From NCBI RefSeq assembly GCF_003597395.2, contig NC_133771.1:51248321-51312320 (forward strand): a DNA stretch of 64,000 nucleotides, read 5' to 3'. Below the pieces are notes generated by a model. It saw only the letters and a list, made by a program, of their open reading frames with translations, made no database searches and was not told where the DNA came from. Shown one piece after another: positions 35,951 to 47,390 of the stretch. This stretch comes from Chelonoidis abingdonii (lineage: Eukaryota > Chordata > Testudines > Testudinidae). Within the stretch, counting starts at the first letter, position 1; every line of letters begins with the position of its first letter. A program made the position numbers and the translations under genes.

Positions 35951-35994
35951 GAGGAGAGGAAAGAAGTTGGTGAAGTATAAGTAGTATAACTACG

Positions 35995-36385
35995 GGGGTC
36001 ACCAAATGAAATTAATACACAACAGGTTTAAAAGAAACAAAATGAATTATTTTTTCACACAACGCACAGTCAAGCTGTAGAACACCTTGTCAGAGGATGA
36101 TGTGAAGGCCAAGACTATAACAGGATTCAAAAAAGAACTAGATAAGTTCATGGAGGATAAGTCCATCAATGGCTATTAGCCAGGATGGGCAGGGATGATG
36201 TCAAAAAGCCTCTGTTTGCCAGAAGTTGGGAATGGGAGACAAGGGATGCATCACTTGATGATTACCTGTTCCATTCATTCCCTCTGAAGCACTTGGCATT
36301 GGCCACTATGAGAAGACAGGATACTGTGCTAGATGGACCTTTGGTCTGACCCAGTATGTACGTTCTTAAGTTCTTATGCTAATGA
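35995..36385 (+). mobile_element. CR1 3' end nested between ORF1 and ORF2 of another CR1
   Basis: Very short 5'-truncated CR1, sense strand. The C-terminal ORF2 words (GGGGTCACCAAATGAAATTA, TTTTTCACACAACGCACAGT) and the complete 3'UTR end in the 8-bp tail (CGTTCTTAAGTTCTTATG). ORF1 text of the host CR1 lies to its left, and inter-ORF text plus the ORF2 start lie to its right. Confidence 0.7.
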
Positions 36386-36795
36386 GCAACAGTCAAACAT
36401 AAATCAGCCCCACTGAAATGTAACACATGAAGATAAGGAACTGATTACTGACAAAATGTAAAAGTGCTTAATACAGATGCTAGAAGTTTAAATATTAAAA
36501 TGAGTGAACTAATGTCCCTGGTATTGAATGAGGATATGGATGTAATATGCATTGCAGAAACTTGGTGGAATAAGAGTAATCAATGGGTATGATAATATCA
36601 GGGTACAAAATAAGTAGGAATGACAGAGTTGATCATGCTGGTGTGGGGATGTCACTACATGTGAAAAAAATCATAGTCAAATATAATAAAAGTCTTAAAT
36701 GTATCAAACTCTACCAGGGAATCCCTATGAATAGAAATTTCATGCTTGAACAAAAAGAGTATAGCAGCAGGAGTATACTACCGATCACCTGACAG
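36386..36795 (+). pseudogene. CR1 ORF2, endonuclease N-terminal part
   Basis: Start of CR1 ORF2, which encodes an AP-like endonuclease followed by RT. The DNA runs ATGCTAGAAGTTTAAATATT (the NARSL.NK block), GCAGAAACTTGGTGG (the ETWW block) and GGGTACAAAATAAGTAGG. Stops break the frame. At about 36797 (CGATCACCTGACA) the sequence jumps to CR1 3'UTR text, so the whole RT domain is deleted. Confidence 0.7.
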
Positions 36796-36796
36796 T

Positions 36797-37090
36797 TGGC
36801 AGGGGATGTTGTGAAGGATAAAAATATAACTGGGTTCAAAAAAGAATTAGATGAGTTCACAGAGGATAGGTCCATAAATAGTTATGAGCCAAGATGGTGA
36901 GGGACACAACCCTATGCCCTGGGTGTCCCTACACCTCCAGCTACCAGACGCTGGGAGTGGATGGTGGTTTGAATCACTGAAAATTGACCTGTTCTGTTCA
37001 TTCCCTTTGAAGCATCTGGCACTGGACACTGTGAGAGACAGGATACTGATCTAGATGGACCATTGATCTGACCCAGCATGGCCATTCTAG
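36797..37090 (+). mobile_element. CR1 3' end of the ORF2-deleted copy
   Basis: Last part of ORF2 and the 3'UTR (AAAAAAGAATTAGATGAGTT, GATCTGACCCAGCATGGCC). Joined directly to the endonuclease region, so one deletion removed the RT. With 34460-35950 and 36386-36795 it makes up a single long CR1 of about 2.2 kb, interrupted by the nested copy at 35995-36385. Confidence 0.65.
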
Positions 37091-37960
37091 ACAGCGGGGT
37101 TCTGTCTTTCCAGCACAGAATCAAAACAAGTGTTTCATGTAGCAGAGCACACAGAATATTAAAGGCAACCGCTGGGTAAAAAAAAGTGCACCTAAACAAA
37201 AGAGTAAATGGGAGTAAAGAACCTCTGGGCATAGGCCACCTGCATCACTGAAATCAATGTGGAGAGAAGAATAGCTGTCGATGAGCTATCACTCCCCTGG
37301 GGAAAGCCTTGATTCCAGTCCTCAATGCACAAGTGTCACTACAGAGAGGGAAGTAGCTCATGTCAGCAGAAGAGCTAGTACAGCTTACTTTACCTCTGCA
37401 GCAAGAGGGAAGCAGGAAGGAGATTGTAACTTTCAGAGTTTCAATCTGGTGCCGGCACTGCCCCCTTGTCTGGAGGGATAGGAGAGTTACAATCAAGCCC
37501 TTTATGTTTAAAAATGATTTTATAATGAACAAGGCTTCATGTAAAATCTACATGTCCTTCTGGAATAACATCTTTACTACAGAAAAGCCTAATATGATAT
37601 AGTTTCTAATCTGAATTCTTGATGGATGCAAGGCAGTAACAGATGTCATTAAAGAGCTTCCACTTTTCTCCTGCTAAGTTCTATGTGTGCAGCCTTTAGA
37701 GCCCTGAATAGTTCTGTGTATTTAAGATGATGTTGGGGATCATTCAGTGACCTGCAGATCTTTTTTCTATGGGTATTTGGAGAACAGGGCCTGATCCTAT
37801 GTGTATCCTGTAAATTGCTGAGTACTCTCAACTGCCAATAATTTAAACTCAGGGGAGTTGTGGAGTCTTGGCACCTTGCAGAAATTGGGCCTCGGGATTT
37901 CAACTGTCACCACTTCAGACTGCCTTACAGTGAGACTTAAAGAGATCAATCTATTTAGTT
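37091..37960. other. Unassigned DNA
   Basis: No exon or repeat recognised. Short frames on both strands (37281-37602, 37649-37903) lack motifs. Confidence 0.4.
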
Positions 37961-38299
37961 TATCAAGATGAAATTTCAACTGTGACTTGATTAGAGTGGG
38001 TGAGCACCTTCATGAGGAGAAAATACTGGATGCTAAAGGGATTTAATCTAGTGGACAAAAGCATAACAAGAACAAGTGGCTGGAAGTTAAAACATGACAA
38101 ATTCAACTTAGAAATAAGGGGGACAAGGGGAAAATTAGCAGTGAGGATGAATAACCATTGGAACAAACTGCCAGAATAAGTGGTGGACTCTCCAGTTCTT
38201 CTTGTCTTCAGATCAAGACTGGATGCCTTTTTGGAAAACATGCTTTACTCAAACACAAATTGTTAGGCTCAATACATGGATAACTGGGCAAAATTCGGG
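37961..38299 (+). mobile_element. CR1 LINE, left part of a split 3' end
   Basis: Old CR1, sense strand. GTGGACAAAAGCATAACAAG, AACCATTGGAACAAACTGCC and CTCAATACATGGATAACTGG are typical of the end of ORF2 and the 3'UTR. It breaks off near 38299 and its final 40 bp lie at 39046-39090. Confidence 0.7.
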
Positions 38300-39045
38300 G
38301 TGTACAGGGAGACTTTGGCAAACCAGTAAAGTGCTTGAAACCAGTATGGCTTATTGTTAAAGGCAGCCTAGTCAGCAAGCTGTAAATTGGCCATTCAGCA
38401 ATCTCAGCTTGACCAAGGCAGGAGGGGAGGGAGTTTTGGCTGCCACAAAAAGGGCAGCTTAACTCCCCATCCTTCCTGATAAGAATTGTGTTGAAGTAGC
38501 TGATACATTTTAGAAGAGCAAGAGGTGCCCCAGGAATGTCTATTGGGGTCTCAAGGCTGCAGGCTTTGGAAAAACCCACACCTGGTTAATCAATAATCAC
38601 AAGGAACTTCGTGCTTGATCATTGAAATGCTTACTTAACAAGGTTTCTTTAAGGGACATGTCATTCTATTACTAATCTATAAATAAGGGGAAAAAGCTTG
38701 AGATAGTGGGACTCATTTGGGGACTCTTCAAGACTAGTCTCTCCCTCTGGATGGATCTTGTGTTTCCCACCAGCAAATAGGCTGCCATTGTGCTATTCGA
38801 GAGCCATACTCAGCTTTGTTAATTATCAAAGGCTGGGGGTGTTTTACTAATCTTGTTGCGGACGTGTGTAAGTGCTTGAGACTAAGTAACGGTTTAGCTT
38901 TAAGTGAAAACACTCTCACGTTGTCCTGTTTGTGCCAGCCATCTATCGGTCGGACAGCTGTGTCTACCCTGATTTATTTCCTGACATCACCTCTCACAGA
39001 GTAAAAGTTACCAAGAGCTTTGGATTGCAAGAACCCCGGGTAACA
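38300..39045 (+). repeat. LTR-like insertion (solo LTR) inside CR1
   Basis: About 745 bp that splits the CR1 3' end. Possible ends are TGTACAGGGAG and GGGTAACA (TG...CA). A TATAAATA box lies at 38678-38685, followed by a strong sequence change, the promoter position expected in an LTR. No internal retroviral genes are present, so this would be a solo LTR of an endogenous retrovirus or similar element. Target duplication not clear; the left edge may be off by about 15 bp. Confidence 0.45.
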
Positions 39046-39090
39046 AGAGTAGATGATCCAATGCTCTCTTCTGGCCTTAGAATCTATTAA
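39046..39090 (+). mobile_element. CR1 LINE, right part of the split 3' end
   Basis: AGTAGATGATCCAATGCTCT and CTTCTGGCCTTAGAATCTAT complete the CR1 interrupted at 38299. Confidence 0.65.
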
Positions 39091-39172
39091 TCCAACCCTG
39101 CATATGTTGAAGTTTCCAATGCATCATAGAATGAGGAAGAGGTAGGAGGGAGTGAAGAAGAGGAGTCATGAA

Positions 39173-39601
39173 TAAGGCTAAGATTTTGTCATTTATATTT
39201 TTAATGAAAGTCATGAACAGGTCACGGGCAATAAAGAAAAATTCACCGAAGCCCGTAACCTGTCCCCGATTTTACTAAAAATATCCATGATAAAATGGGA
39301 AGGGATTGGGCAGCTACAGGGTGGCTGGGAGTTCTGGGCCCCCCACCATCAGTGGCGGGGAGCTGCGGAGTAGCCCCCTTGCCTGCAGCAGCTGGGAGCT
39401 GCAGGCTACCTCTACTGCCCATCGTGGCTGAGAGCTTGGGGGCCCACTGCCTCAAGCAGCAGGGGTACCTACAGCTAACCTGCCACTGTGGGAGGAGGGG
39501 GGACCCTGCAGCTCCCAGCTGCCAGGGCTGAAGTCATGGAGATCTTTGCAAATCATGAATTCTGTGACTTCCGCAACCTCCGTGACAAAACTGTAGCCTT
39601 A
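39173..39601. mobile_element. hAT-like MITE
   Basis: 429 bp with inverted ends TAAGGCTAAGATTTTGTCA and TGACAAAACTGTAGCCTTA. Flanked by GTCATGAA (39165-39172) and GTCATGCA (39602-39609), an 8-bp duplication with one mismatch. GC-rich interior without transposase; frames across it are spurious. Confidence 0.7.
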
Positions 39602-39609
39602 GTCATGCA

Positions 39610-40879
39610 TACTCCAACTTCAGAGTCTCTATATCTAGACCACCATCTCAAAACTCTCCTGTTTCAATGTAAGGTAACTGAGAAGAAGCCAGATGCTCTT
39701 ACTAGGTCTCGTGTTGTTTTCGGTAGAGAAAAAAAACAAACAAATGAAACCAAAAAAACCCCTGTTGTTTCAAGTGCCCAGTAATAAAGATGCATATTAG
39801 TTTGGCAAAAATAAGAATAAATTCAAAAATTGAAATGAATATTGCTATTTTAAATATTTGTTCAACTCTTTGACAAATTGTCTCATTTTTACAACTCTCT
39901 GCCTTCCAACCAGAAGTGAAAGAGCCAAAACACAGCAGCAGAGGCTATTCTCAGAGTACCTCCAGCGTGAAGTATGGGAACTCCCTTTAGGGCATGGCTT
40001 CTTGAATGTTTTCCAGCCTAATTTTGCAGACAGACAGGCTGAATACTTCAGATAAGATTCTAGTATGCATTTTGATGTTATACTAACAATATATATTTGC
40101 TGTTACTACTACCTACATACTTTTTACCAGTTTTGTTTTGGATGAACCAGAAAGGAAACAACAGGAACAGAACAGAGAGGAACAGAGCATCATGAAAACA
40201 AAGTGTAAGGTAATCAAAATTGTTTCAAAATGATCAATTTTTAAAAAAAAATGCAGATTTTGTTTTGCAAGCAAAGTATATTAGTGTACACTGTAGCTTA
40301 CAAATTACCCTAATACATTTTGATAATTAGGGTACAAAGGAATACCAGAGTTTCATTACAAATATTTTATTATTGTTAGAATGATTTTGAAATTAAAATA
40401 TGTGTTAATAATATTTCATTGTGTTATCTCTTCATTGGTATTATATTTTTAATTTAACCATTGAGATGTCACTTGCCTTTGATAAACAGATACAGTTACC
40501 TCATTGTTTGCAGTAATCCCTAAGAATGTCCTACAGTAGGAATACACCAAATATTGTGGCTATCTTATACATTTGTCTGCAGCAAAATTGGCAAGTTTTA
40601 AGAACAAATGCTGTAATAAGGATGCAAATCAATTATTGTAGTTACATGCTGATTGAGACTGTGTACAGTCTGGGAGTGTGGGAGTCTAAGATATGACAGA
40701 CTGCCTCAGCTGCTTCATGAAAAAGCAGAGAATTTCTATTGTGCTAATCAGTTGAGGGCCCTATCCTAAAGCTCATGAGAATGGTTGATTTCACTGAATA
40801 CTGGATCAGGGAAGATTATATAAAGACAAGACATTTGAAAGAAATCCATCTCAAGCTGGGGATAGTGTATAAACTTCTG
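39610..40879. other. Unassigned AT-rich DNA
   Basis: Nothing recognised. AT-rich, with ordinary A and T runs. Confidence 0.45.
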
Positions 40880-43800
40880 CTCTTTTTTAGAAAGAAGTTT
40901 CTCACCTATAAAGGTAAATAATATTCTTTGAGATACGTATTCCATTTACATTTTTCACAGTGGGTGAGTGCATGTCCAGTGAGCATGCACTGGAAAATTT
41001 TCTAGTCAGCAGCACCTGCTGGAGTGGTGTACATGCCCTTCCTTTTCGTGTGCACATCGCCAGGGCATAAAAGCTCCACCACAGCTTTACCATCATGACA
41101 GCCCATGACATCAGGACTCCAAAGCAGCAGGGAAGGTTGGTGGGTTGTGTAATATGTATACTGACTACACATTTCAAAGATTATCCATTATCGTACATAG
41201 TAACCTCTTTTTTCTTCTTTGAGTAATAGTCTGTGTACATATTACACAGCTGGTAACTCCCAAGCAGTAGTCCCCACTCAGGGCAGGTACAAAGAGTCTG
41301 TGTAAATATGAATTTTAATCCAGATCATCCAAATTTTGTATCACTGGCCACTTGTATCTGGCCATTTGCACTAACATGTAATGCTTTGTGAATGTGTGTG
41401 TGCACAGACAACCAGGTTGCTGCTCTGCAAATATTCTGGATTGGCAGGTTCACTACAGAAGCCAATGAGGTAGGCTGTGCCTTGGTGGAGGGGGCATGTA
41501 CTCTGCTGGGTGGTTGCCTGTCCAGTAGCCTGTAACATAACCTGATGAATTGGGAAATTCAATTTGATATTCTTTGCATAGACACAGTTTGTCTTTCAAT
41601 TTGCTGCATAATCCAGAAACAGCCTGGACACTTCTGAAAGGGTCTTGTCCTGTTCAGGTGGAACAATATGATTTTGCTAATGTCCAGGGGTAAGGCAAAG
41701 AGCCATAGTTGCAAAGGTGGCATCTATCGGTTTTCAAAGGACCAGATTAAGGTCCTATGCTGGGGCCATATCTTTAATCAACAGGTAAAATCTGAAGAGG
41801 TCTGCCAGGAACCTTGCTGTCATGGAGTAGGAGAAGATCAAGGATTGGCCAGTTGGTGGGTGGATCATAGAAATGGCTGCCAGGTGAACCCAAAGTAAGC
41901 TCAGTGAGAGACTGGAGTGCTCCTGGTGCAGTAGGTACTTCAGGACCCCCTGAATTCCTAAATGTATCGAGGAAATCCAGTGCTGTTGTGCCCATTTTGG
42001 AAACCTAGAGACATAGTGTATTTTTTCCTGCTACTAATAAGAATGTGCTGAACATTTCATAAGCAGATCAACTCTACTGATGTCAACCAGCAAGCATCCA
42101 CACCAGCTGGTGGGGAGAATTCAAGCTTAGGTGTAGCAGCAATCCCCCATTACAGACTAGAATGTCAAGGATAAGATTCATGGTAGAGAGATTGGCAGTA
42201 CTAGAGAGAGGTCATGGAGATTCCTGAACCATGTTTGCCTTGGCCATACCTGGCTTTCTCCTGCTTGATTTTTCACAGCATCTTGGGCAGCAAAAGGGAT
42301 GGACGAAATGCACAGAACAGTCCAACCATCCCTCAGAGGAGAAGGCATTTAAGAGAGCCAGGACTGTGGTCTCTCCATGAAGTTAAATATGTTGGACATA
42401 TGTTGTTCATTGCTGTCATGAAAGTTCTGTGTGGAAGATGTCCTGAAGGATTTTCATGTGAAGCAACTACTCATGATTGTCACAGAAGTGCCTGCTCAGG
42501 CCATCTGTCTTCACATGGTTTACCCCAGGGAGATGGACCACTGACAAGGTAATGTTGTGCCTTATAGCAAAATCACAGAGCTGGATGACATTCAGGCACA
42601 ACACCTGCAACCTATACCTCTACATCTGTGTTTAGGTAGAAAACTGCTGATATAGTGCCTGACATCACCAAAACTGCCTGTCTGTGAATATCCAGAAGGA
42701 AGGTTACATATGTCCAGTATATGGCCCTGAGCTCTAGAATACTAATGTGTAAAGGCCTGTCTGTAATGGATCACATGCCCTGAGCTGTGAGATCACCCAT
42801 GTGAGACCATTATCCAAATATGGAGGGCCAATGATCATGGTTTTTGAGAGCAAACTGGGACTGCATGGGACCACTTTGCAAACATTGCCCAGGTCCTTCC
42901 AGCAGTCATATGCCATCTATTTTCCCATTTGGACATCGGTGTCAGTGATGCTGAAGTCAATCATGGGGATTTTGCCATCTCCACTAACTCCCTGTTGATT
43001 GGGATCACTAAGCATCCTAGAATATCAAGGAGTTTGTGTGGCATGTCCCACACATCCTCAGTAGGCATCTCTAAGGCTGCTGCTGCTCATCTCATGAGGT
43101 CTTGAAATATCTTCTAGTCCTCAGGAATGGCATAAGAATGATCTGGAGCTATGGCATTATCTGTAAGTAATGAGATTGTGGCCAGTGCTATCTGGAGCTC
43201 ACCCTGTATCAGCAGCATCAGGGCAGCCCACTCCTGGCATAGACAGCTCCAAACACAGGCATGGGGGTGACTGTCTGCGCCACAAGTGTTGTGGAGAGGC
43301 TAATCCCTGATAGTAGTGGGGCTCTCAGGGGACCCACATATTCTACATACTGTGACCACCTGGTGTTTCATCCCAATGGTCCCAATACCAGGTTGGGTCA
43401 GTTCCGCACTCCACCATTGGGCATGGGTGTGTGATTCTTATCCCTTTTGTTGAGATCAATGCCAACAAGTCCTGAAATTAGGCCAGAGATGCCTGAGGAC
43501 TTTGTTGCAAGTCAGAAGATGAGAGGGAACAGTCCTTTGGGAAGGGTGGTACTCACCCTCTGGGTGTAGGGGGAACCTGGCCAGATGGTGTTAAGAAAAA
43601 AGTAGCCAGGTCCAGGGACTTGGATGGCATCAGGGGTCAATGCAGCTCCCTTAAGAGTAGGACTGTTGTGGCCCAGGGTGAAGGAGCACCTGCAGATCAA
43701 TTCAGAGGTGATTATGCTGGAGTCCGTGCAAGATTCAAAAGCATGGCCAGTACTGGAGTTAGGCTTCTGCCCAGTACCATTCTAGCCAGCAATCTCTCCA

Positions 43801-46215
43801 GTTGCCATGGTACCAAGGATGCTAAAAAGGCCATGGAGAAGTATGGCAGGTCCACTAATATGGCCGGATCCATTCGGACGACGCCGAGTCCACTTGGTTG
43901 GTATTGGCTCCGGTGCTCAGGGAACTTTTCCTACATTTTGAGGCAATATCTAACAGTCAAGTAGTCTTATGTGGCTTCAAAGTTTGATCTGGAGAGGGTA
44001 ATTTTTGCCTCTTCTCCTTCATAGTCTTGCACACTAACTCTGATCTGTCTCTGTGCTTCCTGGATAAGGAAGCTGCTGGCCTGAAGGACCCTTCAGACAT
44101 GGTCAGTGTTGAAGCTGGGGCAGAGTTCAATAGCATCTGGTTTTCCAAGGATCCAGAGACTGGCCTCATTGCCTGCTCCATAAGTAAGGCCCTCAGGAGT
44201 GACTATCTTGAGTGCTGGGTCTGCTGTGAGAAGTACCTGCAGATTTTGCAACACTCTAGGACATAGCCTTCACTGAGACAGACTGGACTGTAATATGAGG
44301 GCATAAACACAATAAGCCATGCTGTAAGCAGCTACTAGAGAACTGCCTAACAATGAAGTTCCACCATTTATTATGATCCCTGCTGCAACACATCCTGGTC
44401 ATCTCTGGTAAGTGTGGAGGTCCAGAAACTCATTATTTCACATCTCCCATTATTTATACATTTCATAAAGGATTAAACCTTAAATCATAAACTAATGTAT
44501 GTACAGAAAACAGTTTAAAATATACTTCAAATTCCTTAAAACTATTGACACTACTCTGTCTCCTTATCAATTACATTTAAATAATCCTGTGCAGTATTCT
44601 AAAGATAAGGTTTTTGAGGTTCTCTGATCAGTTTCCATACCATGTTCTCACTTATGCTGAGTCTGTGTGTGGAGTTAGATTGAAGCCAGTTCCTCCAGCA
44701 AAGTCCTTTCAGAGTCTGCATTAGATTGGATCTGGAGTTTCTGCCAAGTTCCAAACAGTGCCAATTGTCTGGGAGTTTTTGAGCCAAACTTTGCTCTCTA
44801 GTCTCAGTTCAGGTAGTGCTTTTATTCTGTGCTGAACTTTGAAGTTTTGTTATTGCCAAATTTTTATTTCACTATCCTGTACGTGAAATTCCTTCTAGTC
44901 AGACATCTTAAATTTAAGCTGTATCGGTGCCACAGGTAAAGGCATCCTTAGTCGTCTTCCCATCAGATGTTCTCCTGGTGATAGTCCAGATGAAAGTGGT
45001 GTTGACTAATATACCAGGAGTTCCTTATATGGATCCACTGATTTTTGCATAAATCTTTTTAAAGCTTGCGCTGCTTGTCCACCTTCCCATTACTTTGGTG
45101 TTAACATGGACTATTAGAATGATATTCAAAATCAAAGTCCTTTGCTAATGCTAGGAATTTTTCAGAGTTAAACTGAGGCCCATTATCAGTTCTTAGCATT
45201 TATGAAACTTCATGTCTTGCAAGTATTGACTTTAGTTTCTGGATGAGTTGTGCCAATGAAGTCTGTGTAGATAGAGACAATTAAATATATCTGGAGAACT
45301 AACTGACTACAACAATGTATGTGTGTTCTTTCCAGAAAAAAACAAATCTGTGACTACCTGCTGCCAAGGCCTATCAGGTAGCTTTGTATAGAGTAATGGT
45401 TCTGGAAGTTATTTTTCCCCTTTGTTACAAATTTTGCAGCTCTCTACTAAGGTCTGAATTTGACTTCTCAGACCTGGCCACCATATGGATTGTTATGTTC
45501 ATGCCCTGCACTTGTTTATACCTTGGTGTTCTTCATGGAGTTTGGAGAATATCTCTTTCTGAAGTAGCACAGGAATGAGAATGCACTGTCCTTTCAGAAG
45601 CAGGCCATCAGTGATGTGAAGATCATTTTGGGCCTGACAATATGGTAGTAGGTCTTTTGGACATTGACTCCTTTGACCCAACCTCTTTGGCAGAGTTAAG
45701 TCAATTTCTGCCAGTCTGATCTTTCAGCTATTCATCTCTACTTTGCTGAAGTTGGCTGGCACATGCTGGAGTTGCTGCCAGAACAAGAACACACCTCATG
45801 TGTCCATCGTTCAGAGACATGATTGCCTTTCAATATTAGCAGTTCTTAAAACTCAGCGATCTGTGGTGATCAGCCATGGCAGCCAGTACTTAAGTGACTT
45901 AGAGGGGAGAACTCTTTTCCCCTAGAGTGCCCAATAGGCCTAATTAACTAGCTAAAGTGAACTGCTAACTAATAATTGCTTAATTGGAGGTAAATTCTGA
46001 AGAGAGTTGCCCCAAGAAGTTAATAAAAACTGGGTGAGGCTCCATGCTTTATACTCTTCCAAAGTGCATGCATGAGTAAAGGATGGGCACATTGTGCTGC
46101 CCCACTAGATACTGCTGACTAGAAAATTCTCTGACGTGTGCACATTGGATCTGCATCCACCAACTGTGGACTATGAATATAGACTTGCACTCAGAGAAGA
46201 TACTCTGGTCTCTAT
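40880..46215 (-). mobile_element. DIRS-like retrotransposon with inverted ends, interrupted
   Basis: The outer ends are inverted copies: 40900-41100 on the plus strand matches 46215-46022 read on the minus strand (shared words TTTCTAGTCAGCAG and GTGTGCACA). Near the left end a motif of about 36 bp (TTCTTTGAGATACG...) occurs three times, at 40922, 41190 (inverted) and 41214, giving the hairpin and internal complementary region expected of DIRS elements. On the minus strand, 41684-41631 reads DISKIILFHLNRTRPFQK, resembling a DIRS tyrosine recombinase. The 41700-44270 part is frame-broken. A Gypsy segment (44410-45930) interrupts it. All parts are decayed; class assignment is moderate. Confidence 0.5.
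44410..45930 (-). pseudogene. Ty3/Gypsy integrase region, decayed, nested
   Basis: On the minus strand, 45681-45499 reads a classic Gypsy integrase N-terminus: PKDLLPYCQAQNDLHITDG, then LLLKGQCILIPVLLQKEIF and LHEEHQGINKCR. The downstream minus-strand text is broken. The frame at 44787-44599 looks like the Pol C-terminus. GGGAGATGTGAAATAATGAG (44453-44434 on the minus strand) may be the polypurine tract and first bases of the 3' LTR, which is then cut. The family differs from the element at 6568-9837. It sits inside the DIRS-like element, so it is probably younger. Confidence 0.65.
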
Positions 46216-46390
46216 CAGCATCAGTTTTCTGGGATGAATAATAAATCAATAATGAAAATGCAAAAATGCAATGATACAATATTATGTATGCAGCTTCCTT
46301 AAATCTTATCCAAATCTGGAAAGAAAGCTGCACTTTTAGGACTGTCCCTTGAGAAGGTGCAAAAGGGTAGTGGTCCCTCTGCTCCTATAA

Positions 46391-46725
46391 GGCTACAGAG
46401 CTGGTGATGTGATTCGCAGCTCAAAGAGAGAGATTTGCACTAGCTATCATCCAGCTAGCATCCTAAAAATAGCAGTGTAGCCATAGTAGGACAGGCAGCA
46501 GTGCGTGGTGGCATGGATTAGCTGCTCTGCATACAAACCCACCTAGAATCCATGGGAACTTACTCAGGGCAGCTAGCCCATGCTGCTACTCACCACTGCC
46601 CATGCTAACATGGCTGAATTCTATTTTTAATGTACTAACTTAACAAGAACTAGTGCAAGTATATCTCCTCAAGCTGGGAATCACACCACTATCTCTGGTT
46701 GTGAGCTCCAAGTGTAGACATAGCC
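46391..46725. mobile_element. Harbinger-like MITE
   Basis: Flanked by TAA on both sides (46388-46390, 46726-46728). Right end GTGTAGACATAGCC; left end GGCTACAGAGC, with its inner part lost. It shares the internal word CATCCTAAAAATAGCAGTG with the relative at 27933-28265. Confidence 0.6.
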
Positions 46726-46728
46726 TAA

Positions 46729-47284
46729 AAGGAGAGAGGAGGACTCAGATCAATAATACCAGTACCTTCAGGAAATCCAGCAGAGCCACAGAAGTTTTTC
46801 CCTTCGTTGTATTGTGCTTTTGATCGAGTCCTATTTATCTAAGGCATTTATATGGATTCCACTGTAGCATTTGAGCAGCTCCCTGGTGTATCAAGCAGGC
46901 AAGGTAGTAACAAGCTTCAATAGGACTTTATTTTTACAGTGGAAACTTCTTTACCAAGCTGCTGCTGCACCCTCTGTAACTCTCACTCAGCCTCCTCAAC
47001 TCCTCCCCCTCCTTCCTGTTTCCTGTCCTTTCAGGCTCCCAATAGCCAGTGCTCCCAGTTCTAATAATTACAAACACATCTGAACACCACACTCCCAGTC
47101 TTTAATGTATCCTCAGAACACCCCAATAAAGCAAGGAAGTGCTATTAAGTGCTTTTACAGATGATGTACTAAGGAATGAAGAAACTAAGGTCCAGATCCT
47201 TAAAGGTCTTTAAGCACTTATCTCCAACTGATATGGGGAGTTTGACATCTAAATACCTTTGAGGTTTGGGGCCTAAGTGTTTTT
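46729..47284. other. Unassigned DNA
   Basis: No supported feature. The frame at 46871-47083 has no motif. Confidence 0.4.
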
Positions 47285-47390
47285 CCCAAAGTCACAAAAA
47301 AACAAAAAACGGTCTGTAGAACAGGGAATTGAACCCAAATCTCCTAACTCCTTTATTAGAACCATACTTACTCTCTAGCCAGTGAGAGGA
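47285..47390 (-). repeat. MIR-like tRNA-derived SINE fragment
   Basis: On the minus strand GGGTTCAATTCCC (47336-47324) is a perfect pol III B-box. The plus-strand context CAGGGAATTGAACCCAAATC / TCCTAACTCC matches the tRNA-derived head of MIR-type SINEs. The rest is too decayed to assign. Confidence 0.5.

Noticed and set aside
40672..44270. Host gene on either strand in the 41-44 kb region
   Set aside because: The short frames (such as 42214-42552 and 43620-43964) lie in the DIRS-like repeat and are antisense or broken.
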